From an uncultured Lachnospiraceae bacterium (GTDB lineage: Bacteria; Bacillota; Clostridia; Lachnospirales; Lachnospiraceae): DNA of 7,974 nt. The first letter of the stretch is position 1. Every line of letters begins with the position of its first letter. A program made the position numbers and the translations under genes. The notes below the pieces were generated by a model. It worked only from the letters and a program-made list of their open reading frames with translations. It was not told the origin of the DNA and ran no database searches. Location: positions 1-7,974 of the forward strand of contig CANSYV010000054.1 in the NCBI GenBank assembly GCA_947651335.1, read 5' to 3'. Of this stretch, positions 6,695 through 7,974 are shown piece after piece.

Positions 6695-7915
6695 CTAATT
6701 CTCCTTATCTGCCTTATATACCCGAAGTACTGCAGCTATTTCTTTGATTGTTGCCTGAGCTTTTAATGTATTGATTGCTTTTTCCAAGTCTCCTTCTCTC
6801 ACGGAATCGGTGATGACCACCAGCTCTGCCGTGCCCTCCGGAGCCTGCCTCTGGATAATCTGGGCCAGGCTCACCTGATTCTGCGCAAAGGCGTTGGCTG
6901 TGTCGGTGAATACCCCGCATTTGTCTTCCACCAGCATACGCAGGAAAAAGCTGTTTTTGGTGTCTTCCATTTTCTTAATGGGCAGTTCCTTGTAACAGGA
7001 ACAGCTGATGCGGCCGCAGCAGCCGTTCTGGATATTTCTCGCAATGTCAAACACATCCCCTACCACTGCGCTGGCTGTGGGAAGGCTTCCGGCCCCCCGG
7101 CCAAAGAACATTACATTTTCTACTGCATCTCCGTGAAGGAACACCGCATTGTAGGAATCATTCACAGAAGCCAGAGGATGCGTGCCGGATATGAGCATGG
7201 GGCACACATAAGCTTCAATGCCCTCCTGGTCACAGCGGGCCACGCCCAGCAGTTTGATGGTGCATCCCATCTCACCTGCATACTGAATATCTTTGGCTGT
7301 GATTTTCGTAATGCCCTCAATGTGCACATCATCCAGTACCACGCGGGAGTGGAAGCCGATGGATGCCATAATGGCCACCTTCCGTCCCGCGTCCAGACCT
7401 TCAATGTCCGACGTTGGGTCCGCTTCCGCATACCCCAGTTCTGTGGCCAGGTCCAGTGCCTCCTGGAATTCCATGCCCTCCTGTTCCATCTTGGTCAGAA
7501 TAAAGTTGGTGGTGCCGTTGACAATTCCCATGATCTCTGTGATATTATTTCCCAGCAGACATTGTTTCATTGGACGGATAATGGGGATTCCGCCTGCCAC
7601 AGCTGCCTCAAACAGAAAATCACATTTATGTTCTGCAGCCGCGTCCAGCAGCTCCCTGCCAGAGACAGCCACCAGATCTTTATTGGCTGTCACCACATGT
7701 TTTCCCGCCCGCAGAGCCGCAAGGATACAGGTCTTTGCCGGCTCCAGGCCCCCCATCAGTTCGATGACGATGTCAACGGTATCATCCTCTACCACTTCTC
7801 TCCAGTCACTGGTGAGAATCCCTGTATCTTTTTCTTCCACCTGGGAAATCACTTCTTGCGGGTCTTTCACAGCAATTCTTCGGATTTCCAGTTCCACTCC
7901 CAGTTTATTTACCAT
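6695..7915 (-). pseudogene. hom: Homoserine dehydrogenase, 5'-truncated (N-terminal NADP-binding segment missing)
   Basis: Homoserine dehydrogenase reduces aspartate semialdehyde to homoserine for threonine and methionine synthesis. The 406 residues match the family from just after the first Rossmann helix: VDIVIELMGG (47-56), AGKHVVTANK (70-79), the catalytic domain with VNGTTNFIL (132-140) and the signature ATELGYAEADPTSDIEGLDAGRK (split here at 157-166 and 167-179), and a C-terminal regulatory ACT domain, about 323-402. What is absent is the expected beginning, including the GxGxxG dinucleotide loop usually about 20 residues before NKLGVELEI. Immediately upstream in frame are TAG (7924-7922) and TAA (7927-7925), and no frame of the remaining bases encodes a GxGTVG-like motif. 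The ATG at 7915 has only a poor ribosome site. Either the gene is disrupted, or the window ends in unrelated sequence joined to hom. Without the loop the enzyme should not bind NADP normally. Confidence 0.75.
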
Positions 7916-7921
7916 TTCCGC

Positions 7922-7974
7922 CTATTAGGGCTGGGTACAGTGGGGATGGGGACTTATCAGGTTCTAAAATCCCA
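7922..7974. other. Non-hom sequence abutting the truncated hom; possible end of a mobile or repeated element
   Basis: These 53 bases occupy the place where the start of hom should be, yet contain stops in two frames and no Rossmann motif. On the plus strand they are G-rich, with GTGGGGATGGGGAC and the short direct repeat TGGGGA. The run GGGTACAGTGGGGA resembles, from memory only, termini of transposase-associated repeats common in Firmicutes. No transposase or inverted-repeat partner is in the window, so the identity is unproven. Confidence 0.4.

Overview
The window is 7974 bases of compact chromosomal sequence in which every recognisable gene lies on the minus strand. Gene content, order and protein wording (for example the enolase tail with [21 protein letters not shown]) point to an anaerobic, gut-type Clostridia, most likely a Lachnospiraceae bacterium. 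That assignment rests on family knowledge, not on a search. Both ends look incomplete: a surface protein runs off the left edge, and the first gene at the right edge lacks its normal beginning.

Read in the direction of transcription (right to left): (1) a homoserine dehydrogenase gene (hom-like) that has lost its N-terminal NADP-binding segment. It is preceded by about 53 bases that do not encode homoserine dehydrogenase in any frame. (2) gpmI, cofactor-independent phosphoglycerate mutase, one base after hom. (3) eno, enolase, after a 90-base spacer that can fold into a long hairpin covering both the eno Shine-Dalgarno and its AUG. (4) A strong 13-bp terminator hairpin, then greA only 25 bases later. 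(5) A good sigma-A promoter, then secG, two back-to-back hairpins, and rnr (RNase R). (6) A secreted protein with six 20-residue aromatic cell-wall-binding repeats and the start of a possible SGNH-hydrolase-like domain, cut off at the left edge.

Functionally, gpmI and eno perform consecutive steps of lower glycolysis (3-PG to 2-PG to PEP) and are evidently co-transcribed. hom belongs to threonine/methionine synthesis, and its stop is tightly coupled to the gpmI start. greA, secG and rnr are housekeeping genes for transcript elongation, Sec secretion and RNA turnover. In many Firmicutes smpB follows secG-rnr; here an exported repeat protein sits in that position.

No CRISPR array, tRNA, rRNA, complete insertion sequence or recognised defence system is visible. 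The least expected signals are the structured eno leader and the abrupt loss of hom homology at the right edge. No intergenic stretch exceeds about 90 bases.
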